From: a virus
Direction: 5' to 3' (one strand)
IMG/VR virus record: IMGVR_UViG_3300044796_000232
Coordinates: 1 to 42,187 of that record
DNA length: 42,187 nucleotides
Positions 39,249 through 42,187 of the stretch are shown here, one piece after another. How positions within the stretch are numbered: the first letter of the stretch is position 1; each line of letters opens with the position of its first letter. A model generated the notes under the pieces. It made no database searches and was not told the DNA's origin. It saw nothing but the letters and a program-made list of their open reading frames with translations. The position numbers and the translations under genes are program-made.

Positions 39249-39911
39249 ATGCTCCGCTCACTACCCCTGTTGATGGCACTGGCCCTGCCCGCGACCGCCG
39301 CCGAGCCCGATCCAGTCGCCGAGAAGCTGGACAAGGCCCTGGATGCGTACAAGGGCGAGATGAAGGCGTACCGGGAGAAGGGAACCGCCTGGCTCGAAGC
39401 CCGCGAGGCCGCGGCCCGGAAGAGCGGGGACCGGAAGCGCGTCGACCAGGTCCTCGAAGAGCAGCGTCTGTTCCGCACGGTGAGCGACCTGCCCCGGACA
39501 GCGCCCGAGGACCTCCGGGCCAGGCCCGCGAACGCGAAGGCGAAGCTCGTGAAGGCGTACCAGAGCGCTGTGAAGGAATGGACGAAGGCGGGCGACGATG
39601 CCCGCGCGAAGGAGGCCGAGAAGGCCCTGACGATGGTCCAGGCCGGCGTCGATTTCAGTCTCGATCGCCGGGTGTGGGCTCACGACAAGGGCCGGTTTCG
39701 CATGGTGGGGAAGGGCGTCTGGGAAGAGCTTACTCCGGAAGGACAAACCCTCAAGCTGGTCGAGCACGATCGGACGGCGTCTGAAGTCGAGTTGCAACAC
39801 ACCTTCACGGGTAAGGTTGTCACACTTAAGCTTCGGGATGGGCTGGCTGCCTTTCAGCCAGAGCCAACAGCCCCACCGCGAACCCTCTACGCGGGCAAGT
39901 GGAGCGAATGA
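39249..39911 (+). CDS. Secreted planctomycete-like protein; likely moron
   Basis: 220 residues with a signal peptide (MLRSLPLLMALALPATAAEP), then a helical charged region (DKALDAYKGEMKAYREKGTA, LVKAYQSAVKEWTKAGDDAR) and a C-terminal beta part (WAHDKGRFRMVGKGVWEELT, ASEVELQHTFTGKVVTLKLR). The build, secreted helical stalk plus small beta domain, is common among planctomycete exported proteins and rare in phages. It stands alone on the plus strand between two minus-strand blocks with its own control region, a moron signature. It could alter the host surface or block superinfection; not shown. Confidence 0.6.
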   Translation: MLRSLPLLMALALPATAAEPDPVAEKLDKALDAYKGEMKAYREKGTAWLEAREAAARKSGDRKRVDQVLEEQRLFRTVSDLPRTAPEDLRARPANAKAKLVKAYQSAVKEWTKAGDDARAKEAEKALTMVQAGVDFSLDRRVWAHDKGRFRMVGKGVWEELTPEGQTLKLVEHDRTASEVELQHTFTGKVVTLKLRDGLAAFQPEPTAPPRTLYAGKWSE

Positions 39912-39915
39912 TCAA

Positions 39916-41577
39916 TCAGTTGTGAACGAAGAGTGGCCGCGACACATGGCCGACTCTGCCTCGCGTGGCCAAAGCCTCTATGAATCTCCCATCCGCGCTC
40001 TGATCGTCCCCCGGCCAGGGGACGCTCCGCATGACCGCCGCCCGCGCCATACAGCACCCCAGATCGGCGCCCCCGACGACTGGTGTGGTATTGTGTATAC
40101 CCCACCCGAAATAACTGTGGAGGGTGTCACATAATACGACATCATTATCTCTTCCCGCAATAAGCATCTGCTCGATCCAGCCAGGCACATAGTAGTTATC
40201 ATCGTTGGTCAACGTAATCCACTCACCGCGTGCGGCATCGATCCCCAATTGGCGGTAGGGGTGGCCCCATTTCCCTTTGGCCTCGGGGGTCTCGATCAGC
40301 CGCAGCCGAAGCTCACCCTTGGCGGCAAACAACTCCACCAACTCCCGCGCGGCCGAGTCCGGCCCGTCGGTCACCAGAATGAGTTCCCAGTTCTGGTGCC
40401 GCTGCCTCTGGAGACACAGGATCAGTCCCAACAGGCGATCGGGGCTGTATTTCACTCTCGCGACAACAGACACCAGATCCTCGCTCGGGAGCGGCGACCC
40501 GGCGGCCTCGCAGAGCATGTGGCACAGGGGCCGGTTGTGCGTTCCGAGGTCCATGATGGCGCGGGCATGGTCGCGGTCACCTCGTATCCACAGCATTCCG
40601 GCCGCAGCCCCCCGGCTCCGTCCGATCCCCTTCTCGCACTGCATCACAACGAACGGAGCCCGGATGGGCGGGGCGAGAAAGTCCAGTATTTGTTGGGCCT
40701 GTGTGGCAGTGGGCGGACGCACAAGGCCGTGGCCGTCCCTCGCGTCGTGGGCCAGCAGGTCCAGCCTGGCGACTATCCTCGTTGCGTCTCGGAAATTAGC
40801 CGTCTGCTCTTTGCTATCAGAAAACGACACCACCATCGACGGCCCGGGGAGCCGGTCTCTTTCTGCCTGTTCCCGGTTCCAGACGAGGACCTCGGGTTTC
40901 GGCGGGTTCCATTCCGGGCGCCACTCCGGTAGCAGCGAGTAAAAGTCATAGCCCGGGGCGCAAAAGTCGTGGTCGGCACACCCCAAACTGAACGCACGGC
41001 ACCAGTGCGCCGCGCCTATCCACATCTCGCACGAGTAGCGAGTGAGGTTCTTGCTGTGGTGGTAGGCGACGAAGTCGGGCAGTCGCCTGATCCATTCAGG
41101 AGATGCTAGCCAAAACGTCCCTGAAAAATGCTGTTCACCGTGTTGACGCCAGTTCACGCCAACGGCGTCATAGCCCGAGTAGAGTTTGCCTATGTGGTCC
41201 CTCCACCGCCTGACCACGTGCTCCTGCATCACCCGCCGCCACCACGTCCGCTGCCGGTCGTGAGGCGCGCTCACTCCCTTCGTGTGGAGATAGAGTATCG
41301 GTGCGTGCGTCCACACTTTCTTGCAAAGACGTTCGATTTCTAGCATCGCGAACGTCTCATAGTGCGAGATGTTCGGATCGCTCCTGACCACCTCCAGCTT
41401 CACTCCGTGCTTCGAGCCTTGTGCGAGGAGCCATTCGAGCCCCAGCCCGACGTGAGTTAATCTCACCTCAGTAAGGCCAACCGACGCCAGCAACTCCAGT
41501 TGCTCGACGACAACCTCTTCCCAGTTCCCCATCGCGGCGACGTGATACACGACGATGGGGGCGATATTTGTGTTCAC
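39916..41577 (-). CDS. Glycosyltransferase-phosphatase-glycosyltransferase fusion
   Basis: 553 residues from GTG 41577, in a GTGA overlap with the methyltransferase gene and GGAG 9 bases upstream. Residues 1-215 resemble a GT domain (VVYHVAAMGNW, PILYLHTKGVS at about 94-104). About 245-360 contain a PTP/dual-specificity-phosphatase-like domain: VVSFSDSKEQTANFRDATRI, TATQAQQILDFL and the CX5R signature QCEKGIGRSRGAAAG (Cys314, Arg320). About 367-553 are a GT2-like domain (VVARVKYSPDRLLGLILCLQ, GEWITLTNDDNYYVPGW with the DD at about 459-460). Such a fusion suggests coordinated handling of sugars and phosphate on a surface polymer or protein. A longer ATG-like upstream start is less likely. Confidence 0.8.
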   Translation of the reverse strand: MNTNIAPIVVYHVAAMGNWEEVVVEQLELLASVGLTEVRLTHVGLGLEWLLAQGSKHGVKLEVVRSDPNISHYETFAMLEIERLCKKVWTHAPILYLHTKGVSAPHDRQRTWWRRVMQEHVVRRWRDHIGKLYSGYDAVGVNWRQHGEQHFSGTFWLASPEWIRRLPDFVAYHHSKNLTRYSCEMWIGAAHWCRAFSLGCADHDFCAPGYDFYSLLPEWRPEWNPPKPEVLVWNREQAERDRLPGPSMVVSFSDSKEQTANFRDATRIVARLDLLAHDARDGHGLVRPPTATQAQQILDFLAPPIRAPFVVMQCEKGIGRSRGAAAGMLWIRGDRDHARAIMDLGTHNRPLCHMLCEAAGSPLPSEDLVSVVARVKYSPDRLLGLILCLQRQRHQNWELILVTDGPDSAARELVELFAAKGELRLRLIETPEAKGKWGHPYRQLGIDAARGEWITLTNDDNYYVPGWIEQMLIAGRDNDVVLCDTLHSYFGWGIHNTTPVVGGADLGCCMARAAVMRSVPWPGDDQSADGRFIEALATRGRVGHVSRPLFVHN

Positions 41578-42155
41578 GCGCGAACACTCCAGCAGTGAGG
41601 GCAGATCGGGTCGGAACAATCGTCCGACCCGAAGAACGCATTGACGGCCTTGACTACGGACGAATAGGGATCACGCACGTAGTCGTGTCCGGCGATCAGG
41701 CCATTTGGTTTGAGCTTCGGGAACCAGGCTTCCAGATCGGCCAGGACCGCGGCCTCGTTGTGGTTCGCATCAATGAAGATGAAATCCACAGTCCCATCGG
41801 CGAACAACTCGGCGGCGACGATGGAGGGCAAGATCAGGGGGCGTACGAACGGGTAGAGCCCGCAGTGATCGAGGTTGGAAACCAGGTGGCCTGCTATATT
41901 CCCCCCTGCAAGGTCGACCACTGGTCGAAGTGTGTTGGCGTCGCTCCCGGTGGGCGTCCCGAACCCGTGGTCGATCGCGTAGACCACGGCCTGTCCCTTT
42001 CCGAGCCGCTTCATCTCCGAGGCCAGGAACGCGACCGATCGGCCGAGCCAGCAGCCGACCTCGACGGCCACGGCCCCGCGCTCCGGGAGCCGTGCAGCGG
42101 CGTGGGTGTAAAGTGCCTCGAAGTCGCAGAACCCGGGGATGTCAGACCACAACAC
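41574..42155 (-). CDS. Class I SAM methyltransferase (Methyltransf_24-like)
   Basis: 193 residues; GTG 42155 with GGAGGG 6 bases ahead. Motif I VEVGCWLGRS (31-40), acidic end of strand 2 YAIDHG (Asp62), FIFIDANH (125-132) and GLIAGHDYV (152-160) match the family often paired with sugar biosynthesis and glycan modification. The C-terminus has a CPHC motif. Start lies inside the terminal repeat; on the circle it overlaps the GT25 gene by 14 bases. Substrate probably a sugar or a glycan, by context. Confidence 0.8.
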   Translation of the reverse strand: MLWSDIPGFCDFEALYTHAAARLPERGAVAVEVGCWLGRSVAFLASEMKRLGKGQAVVYAIDHGFGTPTGSDANTLRPVVDLAGGNIAGHLVSNLDHCGLYPFVRPLILPSIVAAELFADGTVDFIFIDANHNEAAVLADLEAWFPKLKPNGLIAGHDYVRDPYSSVVKAVNAFFGSDDCSDPICPHCWSVRA

Positions 42156-42187
42156 AGGCGGCCCTCCATCGTTCCAGGCACTCCCCC
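42061..42187. repeat. Terminal direct repeat, right copy
   Basis: Exact copy of 1-127; see the left copy. Confidence 0.9.

Overview
The window reads as the complete genome of a tailed, siphovirus-like phage of about 42.06 kb. The last 127 bases repeat the first 127 exactly, and two overlapping genes run across that junction, so the molecule is circular or circularly permuted. The DNA is GC-rich, packed with ATGA/GTGA/TGATG gene overlaps, and uses many GTG starts behind GGAG-type ribosome binding sites. A planctomycete (Gemmata-like) host is inferred from a DUF1580-like regulator, a secreted protein of planctomycete style and serine/cysteine-rich surface proteins; this is not proven.

Layout. 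(1) A late block on the minus strand starts with the large terminase near 19847 and runs down through base 1 and round the circle to 39916. It carries terminase, small zinc-ribbon genes, a gpW-like protein, a lambda-type portal, a very large protease-scaffold-capsid fusion, a capsid decoration protein with a fibre domain, head-tail connectors, tail tube, frameshifted tail chaperones, tape measure, tail tip/fibre genes, a serine-rich protein, and finally a sugar-modifying set (GT25, methyltransferase, and a glycosyltransferase-phosphatase-glycosyltransferase fusion). (2) 19848-20316 is a divergent control region with palindromes, a promoter and a structured leader. (3) 20317-23878 holds small regulators, an integrase remnant, a LexA/S24-type repressor facing a DUF1580-like HTH gene across paired operators, and a zinc-ribbon membrane protein. 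(4) 24067-35846 is a plus-strand early block: many small, mostly unknown genes plus a GIY-YIG-like nuclease, a Rad52-type annealing protein, a SWIM protein, a primase-polymerase/DUF3987 helicase, HTH proteins, an NrdJ-tail-like zinc protein and a VRR-NUC nuclease. (5) 35865-39053 (minus) looks like a lysis block under its own HTH regulator. (6) 39249-39911 (plus) is a secreted host-like protein.

How it may work. Early genes are fired from promoters in the divergent region and at about 23990. The primase-helicase, annealing protein and nucleases replicate and recombine the genome, and the single late operon then builds the particle. The repressor and its operators point to a temperate ancestor, but the integrase survives only as its C-terminal end, so the present phage may be virulent or persist without integrating.

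Most unusual items: a two-repeat, one-spacer CRISPR-like unit between two head genes with no cas genes nearby; the tripartite glycosyltransferase-phosphatase-glycosyltransferase gene next to a serine-rich surface protein; the protease-scaffold-capsid fusion; and a hairpin/iteron element present at three loci, two copies of which flank the regulatory switch as inverted repeats. No tRNA or rRNA gene and no separate small terminase were recognised.
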